DNA of 64,000 bases from Vicinamibacteria bacterium. GTDB lineage: Bacteria; Acidobacteriota; Vicinamibacteria; Fen-336. How positions within the stretch are numbered: the stretch's first letter is position 1; each line of letters begins with the position of its first letter. Of the stretch, positions 45,360 to 53,295 are shown piece after piece. The notes under the pieces are model-generated. The model was not told the origin of the DNA. It saw nothing but the letters and a program-made list of their open reading frames with translations, and did no database searches. Where the stretch lies: NCBI GenBank assembly GCA_035570235.1, contig DATMML010000103.1, forward strand, positions 1 to 64,000, read 5' to 3'. The position numbers were made by a program, and so were the translations under genes.

Positions 45360-46903
45360 TCGGCCTCTTCCTGGCCGCGGGCCTCAGCGTGGCCGCGCCC
45401 GGGGACGAGGCCTATCGCGCGGCCTTGGCGCTCGTCTACAACGGGGCCTTCGATGCCGCGCGAGAGCGGCTCTCCGCCCTCTCCGCCTCCGCGCCCGCAG
45501 ACCCCGTCGGCCCCTACCTCCAGGCCTTGGCCCTCTGCTGGAAGCTGGAGCAGCGACCGGAAAGCACGGCCCTCGACGACGCCTTCCTCCAGAAGACGGA
45601 CCAGGCTCTCGCCCTCGCGGAGGCGCGTTTGAAGAGAGACAAAGACGACGCCCGCGCGCGGCTGGCGCGCGGCGCCGCCTACGGGGTGCGGAGCCGCTAC
45701 CACATCTTCCGCCAGCACCGGAGCGACGCCGCCAAGGACGCGGTCCGGATGCGGGAGGACCTGCTCAAGGCGCGCGCGCAGGGAGTCACGGACGGCGACG
45801 TTCGCTTCGGCCTGGGCCTTTACGACTACTACACGGACGTGCTGCCCAAGGTCGTGAAGCTGCTGCGCTTCTTCTCGGGGATGCCGGGGGGCGACCGCGA
45901 ACGGGGGCTGGCCCTCTTGGAGGAAGCCCAGGCGGGGACGCTCTTTCACGACACCGAGGCCCGGGTGCAGCTCTACGGGATCTACGCCTTCTACGAGGAC
46001 AAGCCCGACCGGGCGCTCGTGGAGATCCGGGCCCTCTGGGCCCGCTATCCGGGTTGGCCGCGCTGGGGCTTGAGCCTGGCCGAGCACCTGCGCGACCGGC
46101 TCGGCCTCTACGAGGAAAGCGCGGCGGTGGCGCGCACGGTCCTGGAGATCGCGGAGGAAGGGAAGCACTCCAACTACCAAGCCGTTGTGGCGGCCATGGC
46201 CCGCGTCTCTCTGGCCGAGTCGCTGCTCCTCGACGGGCGCTTCGCGAAGGCGCGGGCCTCCCTCCTGCCCGCGCAGGAGGGCTCTCCCGAGGCCCCCTGG
46301 ATCGCGCCCCGCGTCCACTTTCTCCTGGGCCGGAGCCTGGAGCGGGAAGGGGACCGCGACGCCGCCCTCTCGCACTACCGCGCGGCCGCGCAAGGGCCGG
46401 ATCGCGAGCTCCGCCGCCGCGCCCAGGCCGCGCTCGCCTCTCCCCTCCCCGCCGGGGAGCTAAGCGCCGACCAAGCCCTGGCCGCCGCGCGCCGGGAGCG
46501 CGAGGCCGGGCACGAGGAAGAGGCGGTGGCCTCCTGCCGACGCGCGCAGGCGGCCTGGCCGCGCAGCACGGAAGCCGCTCTCTGCGTGGCGGAGTCCGAT
46601 CTCAAACGCGGCCGTCGGGACGAGGCGCGCGAGATCCTCGAAGGCCTGGGCGAGGACAAGGGAGTCCGCCCTCCCTGGGCCCGGCCCTGGGCCGCGCTCC
46701 TCTACGGCCAGCTCCGGGATCTGGAGGGCCGCCGGGAGGAAGCCGTTCAAGAATACAAAAAGGTATTGCAGGAACCATACGGGCGCGAGGCCTTGCGCGC
46801 GCGGGCCGCGGAGGGGCTGCGGCGTCGCTTCACGCCGGAGAGCGGTCCCTCTCCCGTCCCGAGCGCGTCCGGCGATTTGTTTGCTATCCAAAGTAGTATA
46901 TAA
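45356..46903 (+). CDS. exported TPR-repeat protein
   Basis: A 515-residue protein with a short signal-like N-terminus (MIGLFLAAGLSVAAPGD) and helical repeats of the TPR kind, e.g. YNGAFDAARERLSAL, YEDKPDRALVEIRALWARYPGW, and REREAGHEEEAVASCRRAQAAWP. DALYYTD-like FGLGLYDYYTDVLPKVVKLLRFFSGMPGGD is a conserved block I associate with acidobacterial TPR proteins. It overlaps ddl by 4 bp, so envelope-related work is likely, but function is unknown. Confidence 0.8.
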   Translation: MIGLFLAAGLSVAAPGDEAYRAALALVYNGAFDAARERLSALSASAPADPVGPYLQALALCWKLEQRPESTALDDAFLQKTDQALALAEARLKRDKDDARARLARGAAYGVRSRYHIFRQHRSDAAKDAVRMREDLLKARAQGVTDGDVRFGLGLYDYYTDVLPKVVKLLRFFSGMPGGDRERGLALLEEAQAGTLFHDTEARVQLYGIYAFYEDKPDRALVEIRALWARYPGWPRWGLSLAEHLRDRLGLYEESAAVARTVLEIAEEGKHSNYQAVVAAMARVSLAESLLLDGRFAKARASLLPAQEGSPEAPWIAPRVHFLLGRSLEREGDRDAALSHYRAAAQGPDRELRRRAQAALASPLPAGELSADQALAAARREREAGHEEEAVASCRRAQAAWPRSTEAALCVAESDLKRGRRDEAREILEGLGEDKGVRPPWARPWAALLYGQLRDLEGRREEAVQEYKKVLQEPYGREALRARAAEGLRRRFTPESGPSPVPSASGDLFAIQSSI

Positions 46904-46982
46904 GGACGAACATTTCCGCTTTGGGAAGCTCTCAAGGCGCGTCCTCGCGGAAGGCCCTGCGGGACAGCCATTTCCCCGCATG

Positions 46983-47023
46983 GAATCGCTGAAACGCCCA
47001 TCTGGCGCGGGTTTCAGCGATTC
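46983..47023. repeat. 13-bp perfect inverted repeat (large hairpin)
   Basis: GAATCGCTGAAAC (46983-46995) pairs with GTTTCAGCGATTC (47011-47023) around a 15-base loop that itself holds GCC/GGC. It lies 80 bp after the TPR gene, in DNA that is visibly less GC-rich than the coding regions. A second, weaker stem TCCACA/TGTGGA follows at about 47036-47065. It may end transcription of the ddl operon, be part of a small RNA, or bind protein. Confidence 0.6.
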
Positions 47024-47094
47024 TGACATTTCCTTCCACAGGCTAAGCCCCTTCAGTTGTGGAGCATGGGACGGGCCGCCCACTCAAAAAAAGC

Positions 47095-47123
47095 TTGACA
47101 AGGTATGGCTTGATCCCTACGCT
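47095..47123 (+). promoter_or_regulatory. promoter of the lysine-rich micro-ORF cassette
   Basis: A perfect TTGACA (47095-47100), 17-bp spacer and TACGCT (47118-47123). GCTTGACA at 47093-47100 recurs inverted as TGTCAAGC at 47134-47141, so the -35 lies in one arm of an 8-bp dyad, a plausible operator. Transcription would start near 47130 and give a leader of about 85 nt before the first micro-ORF. Confidence 0.6.
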
Positions 47124-47214
47124 ACCCCTAGTATGTCAAGCCCCTTAGTACGCGAGATGTTGAAGAGGGGTGCGCTCAGCGTCCAGTCCTGGACCGAAAG
47201 GGGGGATCTCAGGA

Positions 47215-47265
47215 ATGCCGGCGAAGAAGAAGGCGTCTAAGAAGGCGACGAAGAAGAAGAAGTAG
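47215..47265 (+). CDS. lysine-rich 16-residue micro-ORF 1
   Basis: ATG to TAG, 16 codons: MPAKKKASKKATKKKK. Nine of 16 residues are Lys, all encoded AAG, with Ala, Ser, Thr and Pro between, like the tail of histone H1-like proteins. A G-rich AAGGGGGG ends about 8 nt upstream and AGGA touches the ATG. A promoter lies about 90 bp upstream and an intrinsic terminator follows 14 bp after the stop. Nothing known to me has this size. It is either a real nucleic-acid-binding micropeptide, a leader peptide, or an mRNA element. Confidence 0.5.
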   Translation: MPAKKKASKKATKKKK

Positions 47266-47279
47266 GCGCCCAGGGAAGA

Positions 47280-47310
47280 GGGGGGGTGAAGTCACCCTCC
47301 CCGTCTCTTT
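47280..47310 (+). terminator. intrinsic terminator 1 after micro-ORF 1
   Basis: Stem 47280-47289 with 47292-47301 (ten pairs, one G-T), two-base loop AG, then CGTCTCTTTC. The core GGGGTGA/TCACCC is the same as in terminator 2. The tail is only moderately T-rich, so read-through into micro-ORF 2 is plausible. Confidence 0.6.
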
Positions 47311-47366
47311 CGTGAGCTGACGGCGCCCATCGCCGGCAGATCACTCCGTACGGTTTGAGAGGGGGG

Positions 47367-47417
47367 ATGAAGGCGATGAAGAAGAAGAAGAAGGCAGCTC
47401 CAAAGAAGAAGAGGTAA
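47367..47417 (+). CDS. lysine-rich 16-residue micro-ORF 2
   Basis: ATG to TAA, again exactly 16 codons: MKAMKKKKKAAPKKKR. Nine Lys, all AAG, plus a C-terminal Arg. GAGAGGGGGG runs directly to the ATG. Its start is 152 bp after that of micro-ORF 1. A small GGCCG/CGGCC hairpin sits directly after the stop (47418-47431), then terminator 2. I see no separate promoter, so expression probably depends on read-through from micro-ORF 1. Confidence 0.5.
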   Translation: MKAMKKKKKAAPKKKR

Positions 47418-47437
47418 GGCCGCCGTCGGCCACGATT

Positions 47438-47469
47438 GGGGGGTGAGCAATCACCCCCTTTTGTTTTTT
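47438..47469 (+). terminator. intrinsic terminator 2 after micro-ORF 2
   Basis: GGGGGTGA (47439-47446) pairs perfectly with TCACCCCC (47451-47458) around a GCAA tetraloop of the GNRA class, followed by TTTTGTTTTTT. This is the best intrinsic terminator in the window. Confidence 0.85.
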
Positions 47470-47489
47470 GCGGAATCGCGGGGCCGATG

Positions 47490-47544
47490 TGGCGGACGCC
47501 GCGGGAAGCGTGAACGGCACATTCAGGACGCCGACTCCGACGAC
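47490..47544 (+). repeat. 55-bp dispersed repeat, copy A
   Basis: Matches copy B at 57067-57121 in about 41 of 55 positions without gaps, with a shared central core CGTGAACGGCAC. It lies in the gap between terminator 2 and the convergent secreted-protein gene. In one frame both copies read VNGT..TP.P, so they may be remains of a coding sequence. Confidence 0.45.
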
Positions 47545-47553
47545 CCCGCTTCG

Positions 47554-48090
47554 CTACTTGAGCACGGCGAAGGTGACGTCCAGCTTCAGAAGCTCTCCGC
47601 TCAGGGGGTCCGCGGCCAGCACGTGGGAGGCGCTCTGGCCATCCCTCAGAAACTCGGTGAAGCTGGCGTTGAAGGAACGGAAGAGGGGGCTGTCCGAGTT
47701 CGTCTTGTCTCCCTCCGGAGCATAGATCGACGACTGCTCGACGGTGAGCTCTAGCCGGTAGCGGCCGTCCTCAAGCGGCTCCGCCGAGCAGTCGAGGTTG
47801 GCTCCCACGTTCTTGTACTGTAGCGTACCCGTCCCCTTGCCGACCGATACCGGGACTTCGATGCCCATGCGAAGGCGCGCCGGCCGCCCGGGCGCGCCGA
47901 GGGAGAGGGCGTAGGGCAGGTTGCTGATCTTCTTCTCGCCCGCGTAGCGGGCGAAGACCACCTGCACCTTGATGGGGATCGGGTTCTTGCGGGTCGGGGT
48001 CGGGGTTGGGGTCGGCTCCGCTTTCTCCTGTGCCCCAGCGGGAATGCTGAGCAGGCTGAGCCCCAGCAAAGCCACCATCGTCTCCCTCAT
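47554..48090 (-). CDS. secreted protein of unknown function, third gene of a sigma-factor operon
   Basis: A 178-residue protein with a signal peptide (ending PAGAQE), a short Pro-Thr linker (TPTPTPTRK) and a beta-rich domain, ending DPLSGELLKLDVTFAVLK. It overlaps the anti-sigma gene by ATGA, so it is co-expressed with the ECF sigma factor and may be its main effector. Family not recognised. Confidence 0.75.
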   Translation of the reverse strand: MRETMVALLGLSLLSIPAGAQEKAEPTPTPTPTRKNPIPIKVQVVFARYAGEKKISNLPYALSLGAPGRPARLRMGIEVPVSVGKGTGTLQYKNVGANLDCSAEPLEDGRYRLELTVEQSSIYAPEGDKTNSDSPLFRSFNASFTEFLRDGQSASHVLAADPLSGELLKLDVTFAVLK

Positions 48091-48767
48091 GACGGCCTCC
48101 TTCCTTCACCTGTGTTCTCGGCGTCCCCCGGCTGCGGCTCCGGCGCGGGGAGGGCTTTGACCTCCAGCGGCGGCACGCCGAGCTCCGCCGGCTCCAGGGG
48201 CGCCTGTCCCGCCTCCTCGGCGGCGAGCAGCGACGTCGGCGAGATCTCGCGCCCACGGAGCGCCTCCCGGAAATGAAGGAGGGCCAGCTCCTGCCCGGGG
48301 GGGACCAGGACCACCGGCTCCCCCTTCGCGGGGCGCGCTCCCGGGGTGACGGCCGGGAAGGGCACCGCCCGCGGAGGCGGGGCGCTCGTCTCCGGCGGCA
48401 CGGGCCGCGCGGCCCGGGTGGCGCTCGGGATCACGAGCGTCGGCTCTCCCAGCGGTCGATCGTTGCCGCCCCCGCGGATCAGGAGGCCCACCCCCACGGC
48501 CAGGGCCGCCATGCCCGCCGCGAGGGGGAGCCACGAGCGCGCGTGATCGTTCTCCGCCCCACGCCGCACGCGGGCCGGAAACGTGGGGGAGGGCTCGATC
48601 CCGAGCCCGGCGGCCAGTCCCTGATCGATCGCACGCAGGAGCGACTCCTCCTCCCCAAGGGCGGCCCGGCAGGAGAGGCAGCCTTCGAGATGGGACTCGA
48701 GCTCCACCGAGAGCGGCGCCCCCAGGGCCGCCTCCCTCAGGTCCGATTCGTGCCGGTCACAAGCCAT
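48087..48767 (-). CDS. zinc-finger anti-sigma factor
   Basis: A 226-residue membrane protein. The N-terminal zinc-binding anti-sigma domain has HLEGCLSC (HxxxCxxC) near residues 26-33, followed by one transmembrane helix (about 80-98) and a Pro-rich periplasmic tail of about 120 residues. I chose the ATG at 48767; GGAG lies nine bases upstream. It overlaps the sigma gene by 31 bp and should hold that sigma factor inactive at the membrane. Confidence 0.85.
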   Translation of the reverse strand: MACDRHESDLREAALGAPLSVELESHLEGCLSCRAALGEEESLLRAIDQGLAAGLGIEPSPTFPARVRRGAENDHARSWLPLAAGMAALAVGVGLLIRGGGNDRPLGEPTLVIPSATRAARPVPPETSAPPPRAVPFPAVTPGARPAKGEPVVLVPPGQELALLHFREALRGREISPTSLLAAEEAGQAPLEPAELGVPPLEVKALPAPEPQPGDAENTGEGRRPS

Positions 48768-49300
48768 CGCAATTTCTCCGCCAGGGCTCTCCGCGCGAGG
48801 TGGAGCCTCGACTTCACTGTGCCCTCGGGCAAACGGAGGAACCGCGCCGCCTCCCCGACCCCGTGCTCCTCCATCGCGCAGAGGATCACCACCACCCGCA
48901 GCTTCTCCGGCAACTCCCCCACCGCATCCCAGAGGTGGGACTGGAACTCGGCCCGCGCCGCCACCTCCTCGACGCTGGGCTCCGGAACGAGGTCGACCGC
49001 CGCCAGCTCCCGCCGCGCCCGGCGCCGGTCGGCGCGCTGGCGGTCGAGGGCCAGCCACCAGGAAATGCGGGCGAGCCAGCCGCGAAAGCGCTCACGGTCC
49101 CGCAGGAGGTAGAACCGGCGGTAGGCCCGGGTGAAGGCCTCCTGCGCCACCTCTTCCGCGTCCGCCCGGTTGCGCAGAACGCCGTAGGCCACGCGCACGG
49201 CCAAGGTCGCGCAGTCGGCGAGCCGGGCCTCGAAGTCGCTCTCTCCCGAGCCACCGAGGCTCACCAGGCTCCCGGGGTAGCGGCCGGCCACCTCATGCAT
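48737..49300 (-). CDS. ECF RNA polymerase sigma factor
   Basis: A 187-residue extracytoplasmic-function sigma-70. Region 2 spans about 35-95 (ADAEEVAQEAFTRAYRRF, ERFRGWLARISWWLALDRQR), and region 4 about 130-180 (LPEKLRVVVILCAMEEHGVGEAARFLRLPEGTVKSRLHLARRAL). The ATG at 49300 follows GGAGGAG by three bases. It heads a three-gene unit with an anti-sigma factor and a secreted protein. Confidence 0.92.
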   Translation of the reverse strand: MHEVAGRYPGSLVSLGGSGESDFEARLADCATLAVRVAYGVLRNRADAEEVAQEAFTRAYRRFYLLRDRERFRGWLARISWWLALDRQRADRRRARRELAAVDLVPEPSVEEVAARAEFQSHLWDAVGELPEKLRVVVILCAMEEHGVGEAARFLRLPEGTVKSRLHLARRALAEKLRWLVTGTNRT

Positions 49301-49341
49301 CGCTCCTCCAATGAGCCAGACGCCGCCGAGAGCGGCTCGGT

Positions 49342-50199
49342 TCACGAAGAGGCGGCGCCGGCCCCGGATAGGATGTGGGTTTCGATGGCCACCGCCACGC
49401 CGTCCTCGTCGTTGGTGGGGAGGACGGGCAGACCCAGGCGCCTGAGCTCGGGATCGGCGTTGCCCATGATGAGGCCGAGCCCCGCCCCCTCCAGCATCTC
49501 GTGGTCGTTCCAGTTGTCGCCGATGGCCAGGGTCTCCTCGGCCCTGAGCCCCCACCGCTCCTGCAGGAAGGCGAGCGCCTCGCCCTTCCCCACCGAGCCC
49601 TGGAGCACGTCCAGGAGGCCCACTCCGCTCTGGGGATAGACGGTGCGCACGACCTTGGCCTCCTCCCCCAGGACCGACTCCAGTCCGGGCCGAAGAGCGT
49701 CCATCTCCGCCTGGGGGCCCCCGAACATGACCTGGATGGGAGCCTCCGGGAGCGCGGCCGCGAGGTCTTGGACCGTGGACACGTCGGGAGAGGATCGGTC
49801 CAGGTAGTAGGCCACGAGCGTGCTCCCGCGCGCCGAGCTCTGCACGAGCAGCTGCCCCTCGCCGTCGAGGCCGCAGTGGACCACGGGGGTCGCGCCGTGA
49901 TCGTGGCCGTAATGGACGGCCCGGAGCGCGGCCTCCCGACGCAGCGGCCGGCAGCGGATCACGGCCCCCCGCTCGATGACCAGGGCCCCGTTGTGTAGCA
50001 CGAGCGGGATCTCGCCCCCCAAGTCCTCCGCCACGCGCCGCGCGGAGGGATAGCGCCGGCCCGTGACCAGGACGAGATGCACGCCCGCCGCCCGCGCCGC
50101 CCCGACCGCCGCGCGCGTGCGGGGCGACAGGCCCTTCTCGCTCGTGAGCAGGGTCCCGTCGATGTCGAGGGCGAGGAGCCGGAAGCGAGCTCCCCTCAG
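49342..50199 (-). CDS. Cof-type HAD hydrolase (CTG start)
   Basis: A 285-residue HAD-IIB phosphatase. Motif [11 protein letters not shown], motif II VLVTGRR, and motif [16 protein letters not shown] are intact; the cap lies between about 90 and 190. Substrate unknown, usually sugar or flavin phosphates. Between the cyclophilin stop and motif I the only possible initiators in frame are CTG codons. CTG at 50199 overlaps the upstream stop as CTGA, the same geometry as the ATGA/GTGA/TTGA junctions elsewhere here. Confidence 0.85.
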   Translation of the reverse strand: MRGARFRLLALDIDGTLLTSEKGLSPRTRAAVGAARAAGVHLVLVTGRRYPSARRVAEDLGGEIPLVLHNGALVIERGAVIRCRPLRREAALRAVHYGHDHGATPVVHCGLDGEGQLLVQSSARGSTLVAYYLDRSSPDVSTVQDLAAALPEAPIQVMFGGPQAEMDALRPGLESVLGEEAKVVRTVYPQSGVGLLDVLQGSVGKGEALAFLQERWGLRAEETLAIGDNWNDHEMLEGAGLGLIMGNADPELRRLGLPVLPTNDEDGVAVAIETHILSGAGAASS

Positions 50200-52238
50200 C
50201 GGCCGCCCCAGATCTCGATCCGCTCGATCACGTCGCCGGGGCGGATCTTGTCCACCACCTCCATCCCGCTCACCACCTGCCCGAAGAGGGTGTAGCCCCC
50301 GTCCAGGTGCGGCTGCGGGGAGTGCGTGATGAAGAACTGGCTCCCCCCCGTATCCTTTCCGGAGAGGGCCATGCCCACCGCCCCCCGCCCGTAGGGCCGC
50401 TCGCCGATCTCGTCCCGGAGCGTGTAGCCGGGCCCGCCGTTTCCATCGCCGCGCGGGCAGCCGCCCTGGATCACGAAGTTTGGCTCTACGCGGTGGAAGG
50501 AGAGGCCGTTGTAGAAGCCACGGCGGGCGAGGGCTATGAAGGAGGCGCACGTCAGGGGGGCTTCCACGGTGTCGAGGTGGATCTCGATGGCGCCGTAGGC
50601 CGTGTGGATGAAGGCCCGCGGGGTGAAGAGCGGGAGGCTGGGGACGGGTTCGTAGGGAGCCATGGCCAGCCGGTAGTCCAGGGGGGGGCGCTCCACGCTC
50701 TCCGCGCCGGGCGGGGGCGGAGAGGCGTCCCCCCGAGCCTTGAGGGCGGCGGCGGCCTGGGCGCGCACCGGCCGCGCGGGATCGCTCTTCGCGATCTCGA
50801 GGAGGGTGGCGTGGGCGGCCTCGTCTTTCTGCACGGCCAAGGCCGCCACCTGGCCCAGCCGGGCGTCGAGGTCGGCGTCCTCCAGGGACCGGCGGTAAGC
50901 GGCGAGGAGGGCCGCGGATTGGCCAGGAGCCTTGAGCGCGGCCAGGCCCTCCGCGGCCGCCGCCCGCACCGCGAAGTCCGGATGCTCGAGGTGGCGGCGT
51001 AGGGTGTCCACGGCGTCGTTGCCTCGGGCCTTGCGGAGGGCCTCGAGCACCGATGGGAGGACGCGCGTGTCCTCGTCTTTGAGCATCCCCAGGAGAGTGA
51101 CCAGACTGGCCTCGTCCCCCGCCTCCCCCAGAGCGGAGGCGAGGGCGGCCCGCACTATCCAGTCCGGGTCGGGGTCGAGGCCGGAGAGGACGAGGGCGAA
51201 CTCCTCGCGGTCGGTGCGGGCGAGGGCGGGCAGGGCGGCGGCCCGGATCCACGCCTCCCGGGCCCCGACGTAGGGCACGATCTTCGAGCCCAGAGCGGGG
51301 TCCGGGGGGAGCAGGGCCAGCGCCTTCAGCGCCTCGCGCTTGATGATGAGCGGGGCGGTGGCGAGGGCAGCGGCCACGGCGGGAACCCCCTTGGCGTCGC
51401 CGATGGTGGCCAGGCCGCGGAGGGCGGAGACCACCACCCTCTCATCCTTGTCGCGGCTGAGGCTGGCCAGGATCTCGACCGCACTGGCGTCCTTGAGGGC
51501 CCCTAGGCCGCGCGCGGCCAGGGCCCGGCTCAGGGGATCGCCGGAGGAGGCGGAAGCGACCAGCACCGGGCGAAGGGACGGCAGCTCGACGCGCATGGCG
51601 ACGTAGGTGGCCGCCCACCAGTCGAAGCGTGGCCGACCCCCGGCGAGGAGGGCGGTCTCCACGGCTCGTGCGTCCTTGAGGCGGGCCAGGGCTAGGAGTC
51701 CCAGGCGCAGCTCTAGCCAGGGATCGGCGGGGCTGCCCGGGTCATCGCCGCGCACGGTCACGAGGCCGGCGCCCTTGGGCACCGCGGCCAGCACGAGCTT
51801 GGCCACCTCCCCCGCCGCGCGCGCATCGCCGATCCGACCCAGCGCCTCCGCGGCGCGGCCCCGCACCACGGGGTCCGAGTCGGCGAGGGAGGCGACCAGC
51901 CGGTCCACCGCCGAGGTCTCCCCGATGAGGCCCATCGCGAATGCGGACACCTGCCGCACCTCGGGCTCGGGATCGTTCATGAGGTCCACGAGGGTGGGCA
52001 CGAGCGCGGGGTCGGCAACGCGCCCCGCGGCGAGGGCGGCTCGCCGGCGCAGGCTCCGGTCAGGATCGCGCAGGTAGCGGTCCAGCTCACCCCCCCCCGT
52101 GCTCCGCGTGTCCTCGAGGGCAAGGATCCGCGTGAGTTTCTCCGGGCGGCGGCGTGGCGGGGGAGCGACCGCCAAAAGGACCGGCGCGGTCAGGAGAAAC
52201 AGGAAGGCGGCGCGGCGCGGGAAGGAAAGCGCGGGCAT
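50196..52238 (-). CDS. HEAT-repeat protein fused to cyclophilin peptidyl-prolyl isomerase
   Basis: A 680-residue exported protein. After a signal peptide (about 1-25) come HEAT/PBS-type repeats from about 40 to 490 ([29 protein letters not shown] and similar). Residues about 525-680 are a cyclophilin domain: [19 protein letters not shown] and [20 protein letters not shown] keep the catalytic Arg and the Q-x-F-I-T core. A periplasmic chaperone with an extended protein-binding solenoid is the likely role. TATAAT lies ten bases before the ATG. Confidence 0.9.
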   Translation of the reverse strand: MPALSFPRRAAFLFLLTAPVLLAVAPPPRRRPEKLTRILALEDTRSTGGGELDRYLRDPDRSLRRRAALAAGRVADPALVPTLVDLMNDPEPEVRQVSAFAMGLIGETSAVDRLVASLADSDPVVRGRAAEALGRIGDARAAGEVAKLVLAAVPKGAGLVTVRGDDPGSPADPWLELRLGLLALARLKDARAVETALLAGGRPRFDWWAATYVAMRVELPSLRPVLVASASSGDPLSRALAARGLGALKDASAVEILASLSRDKDERVVVSALRGLATIGDAKGVPAVAAALATAPLIIKREALKALALLPPDPALGSKIVPYVGAREAWIRAAALPALARTDREEFALVLSGLDPDPDWIVRAALASALGEAGDEASLVTLLGMLKDEDTRVLPSVLEALRKARGNDAVDTLRRHLEHPDFAVRAAAAEGLAALKAPGQSAALLAAYRRSLEDADLDARLGQVAALAVQKDEAAHATLLEIAKSDPARPVRAQAAAALKARGDASPPPPGAESVERPPLDYRLAMAPYEPVPSLPLFTPRAFIHTAYGAIEIHLDTVEAPLTCASFIALARRGFYNGLSFHRVEPNFVIQGGCPRGDGNGGPGYTLRDEIGERPYGRGAVGMALSGKDTGGSQFFITHSPQPHLDGGYTLFGQVVSGMEVVDKIRPGDVIERIEIWGGR

Positions 52239-52248
52239 GGAGAGGTCG

Positions 52249-52254
52249 ATTATA
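52249..52254 (-). promoter_or_regulatory. -10 element of the HEAT-cyclophilin gene (leaderless arrangement)
   Basis: A perfect TATAAT on the minus strand, ten bases before the ATG, with CGACCTCTCC between. No Shine-Dalgarno is possible in that space. Confidence 0.55.
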
Positions 52255-52286
52255 GCAAGCGCGCTCTTAGGGGCCGCGTAGGGGGC

Positions 52287-53294
52287 TCAGGCCACGGCCA
52301 GGAGGTCCCGTCCTTCCTGGAGGCCCCGCCGACGCGCCTCCTCGCGGATGCGCGCCCGCGCCCCCGCCTGCCCCACCGCGGCCAGATGGAGGGGTCCCCG
52401 GAACGCCGCCGCCGCCTCTACCGAGACCACGGGGGCCCCGTGGATTGACCCCCCGATCTTCCGGGGGTCCACCTCCACAAAGGCCGCCACCTGGTGGCCG
52501 TGGCGAGCGAGGGCGCGGGACCAGCCCTTCCCCACCGGCCCCGCCCCCCAGATCACGACCCCTCGGCGCCCGGCCAGGGGCCCGCGCGCGAGGGCCTCAA
52601 GCTTCAGGTCCAAGAAGCGGTCGGACGCGTAGCGGGGATCGGTACGGCTGAGCCGATCCGGGCGATCCCGCCAGAGGAGCAGGGTCTTTGCGAGCTTGGC
52701 GAAGCGGAGACCCGCCGCGTGCGCGCGCAGCCAAAGATCGTAGTCTTCGGGGCCGTCGAAGGCGCGGTAGCCGCCCAGGGCGAGGAGGGCCGTGGTCCGC
52801 ATCATCACGCTGGGATGGGCGAGGGGGGACTCCACGAAGAGGTCGCGCGTGATGGCCTCGTGGTCGAGGAGGGAGTTGAGCCAGGCCACGTAGGCGCGCA
52901 TGCCGTGGTTGCGCGCCCCTCGTTCCGCGAGCAAGCTCACCCGGCAGCCCAGGACGTCGACGCCGGGGTCCGCGGAGAGCCGCGCTACCTGGCGCTCGAG
53001 CCGCTCCCGGTGGGCCAGGTCGTCGGCGTCCATGCGGGCCACGAGGGGAGCGCGCGCCTCCCCGAGGGCGGTATTGAGGGCGGCCACCAGTCCCCGGGCT
53101 TCCGTCCGTACCACGCGCAGGCGCGGGTCGGTGCGGGCGTGCGCCTCCAGCCGCTCCGCGCTCCCGTCCCGGGAGCCGTCATCCACCGCCACCACCTCGT
53201 GGTCCTCCAGGGTCTGCGCGCCCAGGGAGCGCAGGCAGTCCGCGAGGGTGGGGAGGGCGTCGCGCACGGGGAGGAGCACACTGACCCGCGGCAT
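52287..53294 (-). CDS. GT2 glycosyltransferase with C-terminal Rossmann-like domain
   Basis: A 335-residue protein. Residues 1-220 are a family 2 glycosyltransferase: SVLLPVRDALPTL, VVAVDDGSRDGSAERLEAH, and MDADDLAHRERL with the DxD-type metal site. Residues about 235-335 add a nucleotide-binding-like fold with VVIWGAGPVGKGWSRAL (GxGxxG) and a VDPRKIGG loop. Starts one base after the PilZ gene's stop. Sugar donor and acceptor unknown; a surface-glycan role is inferred. Confidence 0.85.
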   Translation of the reverse strand: MPRVSVLLPVRDALPTLADCLRSLGAQTLEDHEVVAVDDGSRDGSAERLEAHARTDPRLRVVRTEARGLVAALNTALGEARAPLVARMDADDLAHRERLERQVARLSADPGVDVLGCRVSLLAERGARNHGMRAYVAWLNSLLDHEAITRDLFVESPLAHPSVMMRTTALLALGGYRAFDGPEDYDLWLRAHAAGLRFAKLAKTLLLWRDRPDRLSRTDPRYASDRFLDLKLEALARGPLAGRRGVVIWGAGPVGKGWSRALARHGHQVAAFVEVDPRKIGGSIHGAPVVSVEAAAAFRGPLHLAAVGQAGARARIREEARRRGLQEGRDLLAVA

Positions 53295-53295
53295 C

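Noticed and set aside
46881-47240. A 119-codon + strand ORF across the micro-ORF leader
   Set aside because: It crosses the 13-bp hairpin, the promoter and the start of micro-ORF 1, has no ribosome-binding site and no recognisable domain.
47093-47469. Lysine attenuator controlling a downstream biosynthetic gene
   Set aside because: No + strand gene follows until 55856; the next gene is convergent. A relic of an attenuator cannot be fully excluded.
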